This document shows, in pieces, positions 53,905 to 64,000 of a DNA stretch of 64,000 bases. The notes beneath the pieces are model-generated. The model was given only the letters and a program-made list of their open reading frames with translations, was not told the origin of the DNA and did no database searches. Position 1 is the stretch's first letter, and each line of letters starts with the position of its first letter. Position numbers and translations under genes: made by a program. The DNA lies in contig JH720303.1 of the NCBI GenBank assembly GCA_000231825.2, positions 582,574 to 646,573 on the forward strand, in the 5' to 3' direction. Source of the DNA: Tetrahymena elliotti 4EA (Eukaryota; Ciliophora; Oligohymenophorea; Hymenostomatida; Tetrahymenidae).

Positions 53905-55653
53905 TCATATTAGCTCATACTCAATTAATTCAGCAGATGCCTTTCTGCACTCACGATTTTAATTTGTAACAGCTAACAAATTTACATTAAGTTAGAGTGA
54001 ATCTATCACTTTCTGGTTTTTTTCTTACTTACTGTAGAGATAGTTTTTTCTGATTTTTATGCATAATTAACATATTTGCTAAGCGTTTTTTAAAGTTGCA
54101 AATTTTTCTTCTTCATTTTCAATGTTTTGACTTTTTTAAAGCCAACAAAGAGCCTTAAAATAATAAATATCTGCTGTTATTGATGATTGGTTATATCTAT
54201 CTTTTAGTATTTCTCTTGCTATTGTGTTTGCCTCTTCTAATAAATTTAGGCTTTCTGTAGTACAACCAATAGCCAGAAAAGCTTGACTTTCATAAATTAG
54301 AGATTAACAAAACTCAATACTAACTTTAAGCTTACTTTACTCAAAGAATTCTTTAATTTCTTACAATAAATTATGGATAGTAGAATATTGCTTTTTGATA
54401 AGTAGAATTTTGAGTTTTAAATTCATAAGTTGTAGGAATACAAGAGGTTATTTATGTCTTTAAAAGATAGTTCTACCTTAATCAATAAGATAGAGAGCTT
54501 GTTCTAATTATGAACACTCAATAAACATACTAATTTTAAGAATAAAGACTTCAACTTTTAATGAGTTTTGAATATTGACACTCTATTAAAAACAGGTATC
54601 TACTTCCCCTTAATCTTTTAAGAATTGACAGTATAAGCAATAATATCTGGAAAGATCAAATTTTTGATTTATTTTAAAACTGTCTTTACAAGATTCTTCT
54701 TGTAAGCTACTTCTTTTTGCTTCATAGGTGCACTCCTTATTGATTTAAGAGCTTGTTTCTTATTTTTAAATTTCATTTTATTAGGATTTATATTGCTCAA
54801 TATACTATTGCATTTAAGTGAAGCTGCGCTCAGCTTTTACAAGAAACCCACAACGCAAGAGAATAGCAATATATTCCAGCTAAATATTTTAAACATAGGG
54901 TAGATTTGTGATAAAACTGTAACCCTCAAATGTTTTAAATAATTTTTCCATCAAAGAAATAGTCTCCTAATAGTTTATTTAATATTTATTAAGCTACTCT
55001 ATACCATCTATACAGAGCTGAATAAGATCTAGATGACTTCCAACTTAAACTTAACTAGTAGAATTTTCTTTGTTCAAAGAAATAGCTTGTTAATCGTTTG
55101 TTTCTGGTGATACTTTTGAAGCTGGTTATTGAGTGGTTTTTATTGACTGAGAATTGATTGTGCGCTACTAATATTTAAGCTAAACTTTAACCAGAGAAAT
55201 ACAATCATTGATGTGTTTGGTTATTCTTTCTCTGAGCTTGAAAAATAGCTAAGGTGTTAAAAGATCCTGATTTATAGATTTTATTTACATGAGCTGCTTA
55301 TTAAAAATATTTATTGCCATTTAAAGCATTTTTTAAGGAGAGAACTGAGGTGTCTTACTTCCTTAGCTAGTAGTCGAAATATTATGGAGCTGATCTTAAG
55401 AATTACTCTTTTGGGTCAACTGGCTCTCTAAAACTTCATCTTTAATAGTTATTGCTACTTATTATTCTTGTATGTCTTCATTATATTTTGTATTGTTAAG
55501 AGGTAAAGGGATTTATGTTTTCTCTTAAAAGAACTTGTCTATCTTTAAACGACTAATACGGGAAGCTATTATTAAAGAAATTATTTTTTAGGAAACAAAT
55601 TTTAAGGTTATTTGAATTGATAATTTTTTTCTTAGAGATAGAATATTATACAT
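53905..55653 (-). CDS. Alpha-helical (TPR-like) repeat protein, 582 aa, single exon
   Basis: One uninterrupted ciliate-code frame runs from ATG 55651-55653 (a TGA lies nine codons upstream) to TGA 53905-53907. After a low-complexity N-terminal part (to about 130) the protein is almost wholly helical. Pairs of amphipathic helices resemble tetratricopeptide repeats, for example LKISMFIECSQLEQALYLID, SLIYESQAFLAIGCTTESLN and ADIYYFKALCWLQKSQN. No catalytic motif, signal peptide or membrane span was seen. Such proteins usually act as scaffolds. An internal Met about 125 residues in (MAINIF) could be an alternative start. Confidence 0.75.
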
Positions 55654-57611
55654 TTTGGAGGCAATTTAGGATCAAGTACGGGTGAGTATTAGCTGTCTTC
55701 TGCAAATGTTTATCTAGACTTATTATTACTAAATAATCTCTTCATTTAAATACTCGTTTGATCTAGTACGTTCTGTAGCAGTAAGTTGGATATGATATAG
55801 AAGTTTTATGATTTTTTAGGTTGCTGCTTAGTCAGTATTATTTTTTGTTTTTTTAATTTATATGCAATAATTATATAATGTTATTAGGATAGACCTATCC
55901 TTGTTCTTTTATAACCTTTGAATTTTTAATTAAAAAAATAAACCACTCCCTTTTCTATCTTATCTTTCTATTAATCTTTCTATCTCTTATTTATTAGTGA
56001 CTCTTTAAGATTACTAATACTAAATAAGGTCACATTTAGTTAATTGCGATTATAAACTGTATCAATATAAACCATTGATTATATAATAAATATAAAAGTT
56101 CTACATTCTGTAATAACTTCAACTTTAATTTGGCATTATAATAATAATAACTTTAAAACTAGTAATTATAATAGATATATAAATTATCTCATCCAATATA
56201 CCTTTATTTCAAATCTATGATTAGAAACAAATCAGAAATTTTCTTTTTTTACATTTTTTCAATTATTATTTCATTTAAAAATATTAAATTTAAAATTTAC
56301 TAGGCATTTATTGGTTCTTTAAATTTTAATTAATCAAGTTAAAATAGAATATTACATTAAAAACCAACACATCTAAGAAAATGATCATACTAAAATATAA
56401 TTTATTTACATTTAGCGATTACAAACTAAAATATTTGGGTGAATATATTTCAAAGTGTATCCAATAAATACTGACTCAATTTATTAAATTTTAGTTATCA
56501 TAAATAAATAACCTTAATATTTTTTTAGGACAATATGTAAGATCAATAGTAAGTAAAGAATGAAGGTTAATTTTGTGATTGACATATTACATGACAATTA
56601 AGATTAAAATTTATTTATTTTAAAAAATATCATAAACTCTAAATTTTTTGTTTTAAAAACTAAAATTCTATAAAATCAAATTAATTTTAGCTGGTATTTC
56701 AATTTATAAATTTCAAAGTTAAAAATAAAGGATCTCAAAATTACATCAAAAAACTTTAAAACCTTATTCCATACATTAAAAAATTTCAATAAAAAATTAT
56801 TACTTTATAAGTATTAATAAATTTTTTACTTGAAAAAAGGTTAGAAGTATTAGTCATACATATTTAAAATTATCTATTTCATAAAAAGGTATTCAATTTA
56901 AGATGGCCAATTAATTGATGATAAGAAAAAATAAATTTAAGATGATTGTGTTACTTTTTTTAATTTAAGCAAAATTTCATAATTAAAGAAATAAATAAAG
57001 GCTATTCAAATTTTCATTCAATTTTATTTTGACTAAACAGTATTTCCACCATTTTTGATTATTTTATTAAAATAATTTGGGATCCTGCTAATTTTTTTTT
57101 CTTTATCATAGACTTAGCTTTATTAAATAAATATTTAATTTAAATAAATTTAGCTTCATTTAAAAAAATTTTAATTTAAATTAGATTTTTATTTTATGAA
57201 TAGTTTATTAATTTATTTTAAGCATAGGATAAAAGCTATTCATAAATTGAGAGCAAATTTTAGGTTTATTTCTTTTTCAAATCAGAATAAACATTTTTTA
57301 AAGATTATCTAAAAATTTTCTTAAAATTATAAATGAAAAGCATTGATTATTCATAAATGTTAAAATTTTCTAGTTAATTTAAGTCAAGATTTAGTAATAT
57401 AAATAAATTAAAAGGTCCTTAAAATTATGAAAAAAAGAAATAAATGGTGAGAAGAAAGCTTTTCAATATTAATGAAATAATGAAATAATTATGGTTGATA
57501 TATTTAGTAAATATAAACAAGCTCAAAAATAGCTTTAGATTATAAATAAGTACTACATTTTAATCTAAAAAAAAGATGAATTTCTTTTGCAATATTTTAT
57601 TTTGAAATTTA
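55654..57611. other. Long intergenic spacer
   Basis: About 1.95 kb, strongly A/T-rich, between two minus-strand genes. No frame, RNA gene or clear repeat was seen. Confidence 0.5.
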
Positions 57612-60600
57612 TCATCTGATAACATTATTTCCTGCTGGAATACCAAATTTAGAGTTGTTATTTTGCATCATTTTACGTAAATCCTCTTCATCATCTTCTT
57701 CTTCTTCAAGATGATTATTAAATTGATTATTAGAAGTTCCGTTTCCATTCTAAGAACGATTTTGATTTTATTAGACAGAGCTTTGATTTAAATTTGCACC
57801 AGATGCAAGCTGATTACTAACTTAACTCTTTTAATTTAGCTTAGGTTGATATAGCATAGGTTTTTCATCATTAGCTTTCTATCCCTGGCCAAGATAAGAT
57901 GGAGCAGGTAGGGGATTTAATTTATTTTATTTACTGTAATTTATATTTTATTGAGGATTTCTCTTTTAAATATCTTCAAGTAATCCAGACTTTACTGGTT
58001 TAGTGTTATTAATTTAATTTAATTCATTATCCTATGGCAAATTCTAAACAGATTAATCAGGATTAAAGTACATTAAAGACTCATCTTACATTAGCTTTGG
58101 TTACATTCCACTTTAATTAATTAGTGATTAATCATGGAGGGGATGAGAACGATACTTTTCTGGGTCAATTATTGGTTTTTACTGAGAAACAACAAATTTT
58201 TAGACACGGTTTTTATCTATATAGTTTATCATCCTTGTGGTAGAAAAGAAATATGCTACTTAAGCTGCTAAAGAGAAACAGCTAACTACAATTAAAATGA
58301 CTGAACTATTATACATGCTAACCATATAAGAACGGCATAATCCCATGTGCATATTTTTAAAATCCTCAATCAAGAAATTACATTGTAAATCATTTTATAT
58401 TCCATTGGTTTTATCTGAAACCATACCTAATAATGTTGAGGTCTATTATCTGAATGTAGTATTAATAGTTGAGTATAAATTGTTTGAGGATGTCAAGAAA
58501 GCATTAGAATCAGTTTAATATTAATCGAAAGCAGGTTTTACATTACTCTTTAAAATTTAATTAAGTTGGTTTACATAAGTACTTAAAACATTAAAATATG
58601 CTTAGTATTAAGCTTTATATGTACTTAATTAGGTGCAAGAAGATGTAATTAGATTCATTCTATTCACTATAAATTACTAGGTAAAGGTAGGATTATCAAG
58701 AGGTATACAGCATGGCTAGCTTATTGGTAAAGCATTAACACAAAGAACACTGCTTGCAGGGCAATAAGATTAGGTGTAGACAATTGTATCACGAGAAAAA
58801 GCACCACAGCTCAATGAGAATTGTGAATTTTAGCTACCATCTGGGGGTGAGTAATCATAATTAGACCAGCTGTTTAACATGTTTAGACTTTAAGAAGGTA
58901 AATCAAACTGCATAAAGCCATTTGCAGATGATAATTAAACAGCTTCTTGTTAATAATTAATATAGCCACTTAGTTAACTTTACCACTGATAAATATACCT
59001 TGAATTTAGACTAGATGTAAATAAAGAAGCATTTGTATCTATGTTATTTAAATCGTTTTTTACTTCATTAATAATTTAAAATTGTACTGATAACCCAAAC
59101 ATACTTGATAAATTTCCATCGCCAAAAAAGCATGTCTTTAATTAAGGAGTTCCAATAAAATTTATTAATTCATCAAATTCACTAGCATCTGTTGACAAAA
59201 GCTGTAAGCCCTTGCAGTTTTCCATAAGTCCTACAGATTAAGTGTAGCCTACTGCAGCAGCAGCAAAGCTTACTAAAGAAATTATTGAAACAGTAAACCA
59301 AGTTATGTATACTCCATACTTAACAAAATTAAGCTTACACCACAATATAAGAGTGATAGATAATAATCCAAGTAATCCAAAGGCTATAAGTAATCCATAT
59401 ATTGCATTTCCACCATTGTAAACAAATAAAGCAGCACTTTTTGTCTTAAAAAAAAATAAATAAAATAAACTAATTTCAAAAAAAGCTTTTAAATTTAATA
59501 TAACAAAAAAGGTAAAATTTATATTTTTAATTTTCATTACATCAACCATTTGTTTTTCAACGAGTGCTTTAAAATTTTCTATCTTTTTTCTAAAATCTGC
59601 AACTTATACAGATCCTGTATCGAATGCAGCTTTTATTGTTGGTGCATTATTTCCTACATTAGATGAGCTATCTTTAAGTTTGGATAAGAGATTTCCTTAA
59701 TATGAAGTTTTCGTTTAGAATTCTAATTCGAGTGAACCCAAAACTTTAGTTTGATCTAGCACTGCTACTGAGCCTAATATCTGTTAATATTATTATATTT
59801 TAATTGTTTGTTTTGTGTAAGTAGTAAATATCAATTTAGGTTGTTAAAAATGTTTTATTTAGATGCTCAATAGCTATTTTTTTTGTTAAAAAGGAAATTA
59901 AAAAAATTACGAAGATAATATCTGGCTACACTTATTTAGGTATTACTCTATTTGGATTAGGTAATGTGACTTAATTTGTGCTGAGAGTTTACATGTTTGA
60001 TATTTCTTGATGAAGAGTATTAAGATTAGCTAAAAATGCTGTATTTGTGAAAGGTGTTAAATAAGAATTTTGAGTAGCCATCAATTCTGTTCCAATATTA
60101 CGTAAACGTGTTTCGATTGTTTCTACTCCTTTCCAATTTTATTGTGGATAACCAGACAACAGATGGTTAACCATAGTTAAACTTGAGCATATACCTCTAT
60201 TCATAGATTTGATTAGAGTTTTATTAGTTTCAATACCTGCAATACTAAATCCGAAAACTATGATTGTAGAAACTATAGCAGAAATTACAGAGCACCAAAT
60301 AGACCAATTAGCATATGGCTCTTTTTCTATGTCTCTTTTGAAACAAGAGATACAACTTTAGCAAAAAACTTGCATAGATTCAACAAAAAATATTATAAAG
60401 GCTATGATTCCTGCAACTAATAATCCAACATAGACTGCTGGTAAACTATCATAATAAGACTTCCAATTTTAATCTGTTCTCATGGCATCTAAAGCTTTGT
60501 TACTACCTCTTAAATTTTCCATATTGGTAACTGCTGTATCATAATCTGACTCATATAATTATCTAGAAAGATCCTCTTGATCTGCACAAGAGGATGTAAA

Positions 60601-60762
60601 TAAACTAGTTTCCTCTAGATTACGCTTTCTTTAAGATGAAGTTGATTTATCATCATTTGGATAAAATATTTCAAAATCTTCTAAGCTTATCTATCTTAAG
60701 CAAGATAGAAGAAGATAAGTAACTAAAACAGTACCTGATATTAAAATTCTTGTGAATTTCAT
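57612..60762 (-). CDS. Prominin-like five-span membrane glycoprotein, 974 aa
   Basis: Three exons: 59911-60762, 59541-59780 and 57612-59444, with TGA at 57612-57614. Topology by eye: an N-terminal signal sequence (ILISGTVLVTYLLLSCL), a short ectodomain, TM1 (LPAVYVGLLVAGIIAFIIFF), a Cys-containing turn (CQSCISCFKRD), TM2 (VISAIVSTIIVFGF), and a first large loop. TM3 and TM4 (GLLIAFGLLGLLSITLIL, WFTVSIISLVSFAAAAVGYT) precede a second large Cys-rich loop. TM5 (SSVILIVVSCFSLAAQVAYF) is followed by a long cytoplasmic tail, rich in P, Q and N, ending in an acidic run. Two big loops and a Cys-rich turn after TM1 are the prominin plan; prominins mark membrane protrusions and cilia. Tweety-type channels are an alternative. 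The second intron (96 nt) is in frame without TGA, so its retention would not truncate the protein. Confidence 0.65.
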
Positions 60763-62100
60763 ATCTGCTAATTTATTGATATATTGATATAATATTTCTT
60801 TAAAACGTTATTGATGCTTAATTATTCTATCAATAAATATGCTTCTAATTTCAAAATAATACAGATATATATATCTTTATTTTAATTTTTTTTTGTGGTT
60901 TAGTTTTGCATATTTCTAACGCTTAATAAGTTAATAATAATCATCGAATGCAATTATAAAATAAAAATATGTATTGATTCTAATTTGAATAAATAATATT
61001 CTTATCATAAATCCATACATTCTCAACTTTTAATTTTTAATATTTTTTTAAAACAAATTTTTGGTTTTCTTATCAAATACTTTCATTTTTCACCTCAATT
61101 TTTGAGAGATCCAAAACATAATATTAATTGATAAAACCATTTGTTAATATATTTATCATTTTTATCTGTTTATTGCTATTATAAAATTATTCATGAGATA
61201 TTCAACAATGAAAAATATTGCAAAATTTTGTTTTACTTTTAAATGGTGATTCAAGATAAATAAGATAAAAAATAAAATATTATTAACGAGTCTTAAATAG
61301 TAAAATAACTTTATCTAAAAGACTTTAGCTATCAGAATAAATAATAGGAATTTTTTGAAATCTATAAACTTTAGCTAAATATAATAACTATTCCGAAAAA
61401 TGTCTGAATTGTTAAGGATCATTTAATTTGTTTGTATAACCAATTTTTAATTTTATTTGAAAATGACTCTTCTTGTATCTTTAAGAAATAATTAATAAAA
61501 ATTCAAAGGAAAACTAATTTATTCTCCTAATTAATCTAAGTTAAAAAAATAAAGAATATGAATGTAAAAATATCCCCTTTTAACACCCAACAAAATTTAT
61601 TGTTTTTTTTGAAGTAAACAAAAATAAAAGTTCATCAATTAAAAAATTTATTTAAAAGTTAATTTTAATTTTTTTAATAATGAAATAGGCGTGTTTTTTA
61701 AAATAACTTATTTTTATGTTTAAAATAGCTAAAGTTTCAACTATTATATGATGGAAACTAGTTTTAGTTTAACTTTGGCAATTCAAATGGAATGTGTGTT
61801 TTATATTATTTAAAATTCTCCTAGTGTAGGCTTATTACTACTATCCATATGTAAAATAAAAAATTTTAACAATGTTCTTAAGTAAAAATGTTTAAAAATA
61901 ATATTTTTTTTAAAGGTAGAATGATTGATTGGTTTTTTTTTTGGTTTAGTAACAATGCATTGTAAAATGTATGCATCGATTATTAATTCTTTGATATTAT
62001 CAAAAAAAAGAGTTAATTATTTGAATAGAAAGAAATATAATAATTAGTTTTGCATGAAAAAATAATATAATTATTTATAATAAAGCAAAGAGTTAAGAAA
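60763..62100. other. Divergent intergenic region
   Basis: About 1.34 kb between the starts of a minus-strand and a plus-strand gene; it must contain both promoters. A/T-rich, with no motif recognised. Confidence 0.5.
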
Positions 62101-64000
62101 ATGGATTAGGATAAAAGTGAAGAAATCAAGAAAAATTAAATTAACTTGATTGATTACCTAAATAAAAAATCAGGTAAGGAATAGTAAAATAATACAGAAG
62201 GCTTAGATAGTAGTTTAGAAAATAACTTATCAAACAATTCAGATGATGAAGATCATAATTCGTCAAACAATAATTATATTGAATTTAATGTAATCCATCC
62301 ATACAGATCATTTGTTTGAACTTTTAACCATTTTTATAAAATAAGTTTGATCCTTCTCAAAATTAAAATACAAAAATTCATAGGAATTAGTGTATGAAAG
62401 ACAATAAATCCAGCAAAAAACAAAAGAGCACTCAAGACAAATATTCAAATCTTCAATCAAAAAATAAATAAAAGTAGTCATTTATTTATTATGCTTTATC
62501 TTATAGCATTTAACTAACACATTCACACTAAAATATGTCTGACGATTTATATTTATAAAAGACATTGAGAGCTATCTAAAATTTTTAATATCAATATTTT
62601 TTGTTTATTTTTATATCTAACTCGATATTGTATAAAAATTAGAACTAACAGTAATAACTAAAGTACTGGAATGAATTCCTAAAGTTCTTTTGATAGAAAT
62701 ACATTTAAAAATAATATATTTAATAATGATGAAGACGAAGAAGAGGAAACAAAAAATTAAGCTGAATAACCTAAATCTAAAAAAAATAATTTATCTTTTT
62801 TAGATTCTAATGAGGATAAAGAGGATTTTGAGTTTAATGAAGATAATAATCAATAATAGAACTAACAAGAAGAAGGTGAAAGAGAAGAAGATGGCTACCA
62901 AACAATAGGTGATGAGGATGAAGATGTAAGGCAAAACTAAGGTTCAAATAATGAAGGAAATTCGAATTTTAATAATTCAAGATCAAACAGTGAAATTTCT
63001 AATGAAATAGGAGGCTAGTAAAATTAAAGAAGATAACATAGAAATTTTGGCCAAAGTAACGATATACTTCCTTTATAAAGCCTATTCCCTGATATTAGCT
63101 AAATTTTAGCTGGTTCAAGTTCTTTAACAAGCAATTAACAAGGAACTAGAATGATGTTTCCATCATAATTAGGAGTTCATCACCCTATGTTTTTGACTAA
63201 TATTAGAAATTTAGATGCAAGAAATAGTAGATCTAGAAGATAAATTAGTTAAAATAGATAAAGACCTAATCGTGAGCAGTATAGTGATGTTATAAATAAT
63301 TATTCTTAACAGAACTTGGAAATATAACCAACAGAATCTGTAGAAAACCAAGTAAAGCATATGAATTGTGCTTTGATTTCTTCTATTCTAATTTTTGGAG
63401 TATTATATTACTTCTTAAAAAACTAAAGCAAAGTGATAAAAATTCTTATTTGCTTAATTTTTCTCTTCATCATTCTCATCATTTGTGTAAAGAGATCAAA
63501 ATTATTAAAGAGTAGAAGTACTCAAATACATGAAAATAGTCAGTTTTCTTATGTTCTTTCCAATCGTCATAATCGCTAAAACGAAGATGATAATTATATT
63601 TTACCAGATCGCTTTAGCAGAATGCTTTCATCATAACACAGAGGAACAAGCTAAGTATAAAGGCAGTTAAGAAATTTTAGAAACATGATGATTTTCCAAA
63701 CACTTTTTAGCATTTTAAATTAAATTTAATAAACAACAAATGAAGTTGGATACAATGAATAATAACTAATATAGATAGGTGGCACTCAAAAATACTCAGA
63801 GCTTAAAAGATAAAAAAAATAAGAACAAAACAAAAATTAAGATGATGATCCTGATCTTTCAAATTAAGAAGAGGATGATAGTTAATGTATAGTTTGTTTA
63901 GATACATTTAGCGATGATAATGATGTAAGAATATTAAAATGTCAACATTACTTTCACCAAAATTGTGTTGACGAGTGGCTCAAAAAGAAAAAAGAATGTC
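62101..64000 (+). CDS. RING-H2 membrane protein, probable E3 ubiquitin ligase (3' end cut by window)
   Basis: Exons 62101-62289, 62346-62473 and 62643 to the window end, with introns of 56 and 169 nt. The N-terminal 330 residues or so are hydrophilic and acidic (runs of D, E and N). Two adjacent hydrophobic spans follow near 63370-63480 (CALISSILIFGVLYYFL and ILICLIFLFIILIICV). A basic linker leads to a RING-H2 finger at 63886-64000 (CIVC, then CQHYFHQNCVDEWL, then a C that opens the last zinc pair). The window ends one base after that Cys codon, so the final Cys and any tail are missing. Ligases of this type ubiquitinate membrane or secretory proteins with an E2 enzyme. The membrane spans place the RING on the cytosolic side. 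Confidence 0.85.

Noticed and set aside
59445..59540. Coding status of KIKNINFTFFVILNL stretch in the prominin-like gene
   Set aside because: It is open, but it has GT...AG ends, intron-like T-richness and would place an extra hydrophobic segment beside TM3; treated as an intron with possible retention.

Overview
This window reads as nuclear DNA of a ciliate very close to Tetrahymena. The sequence is extremely A+T-rich. The real genes only open when TAA and TAG are read as glutamine and TGA is the only stop. Introns are mostly short (about 45-110 nt), GT...AG and A/T-rich. The proteasome gene Rpn11 proves the code directly: glutamines that are invariant in that family fall on TAA or TAG codons. 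Because only TGA stops, a standard-code translation breaks every gene into scraps, so nearly all gene models here were rebuilt by hand from the sequence, with exon phases checked arithmetically.

Layout. (1) 0.2-8.2 kb: a tandemly duplicated two-gene unit (an unrecognised 386-aa protein plus a multi-span membrane protein). The left copy is decayed, the second is intact, and a third, more diverged membrane paralogue lies downstream. (2) 9.1-15.2 kb: three minus-strand genes, namely a Rap1-like telomere protein (Myb-like plus RCT-like C-terminus), an acidic/basic coiled protein, and the 26S proteasome deubiquitinase Rpn11. (3) 15.2-30.1 kb: a 15-kb gene desert, unusual beside genes spaced under 2 kb. 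Its centre (about 16.8-28.6 kb) is less A-rich and holds broken reading frames, tandem zinc-knuckle-like units, a reverse-transcriptase-like box and simple A/C-rich tracts. I infer a graveyard of mobile elements, possibly germline-limited (IES-like) DNA. (4) 30.1-39.3 kb: a hypothetical protein, a pseudokinase, and the most striking gene of the window, a 989-aa protein joining a cysteine-less peroxiredoxin-like domain to six tandem truncated-haemoglobin domains. (5) 40.9-53.3 kb: a PHD/chromodomain/SNF2 remodeller of the CHD/Mi-2 type, with a possible separate acidic N-terminal part; a small protein with DGxGRDxYI motifs; and a THP3/LENG8-like SAC3/GANP-domain protein with a prion-like Q/N/Y/G region. 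(6) 53.9-64 kb: an alpha-helical repeat protein, a prominin-like five-span membrane protein, and a RING-H2 membrane protein cut by the window end.

There is no operon logic: each gene has its own flanks, as expected in a ciliate. Functional themes are chromatin/telomere and mRNA export (Rap1-like, CHD, THP3-like), protein turnover (Rpn11, RING-H2) and haem/redox sensing (the globin array). No tRNA, rRNA, CRISPR array or chromosome-breakage motif was found by eye.
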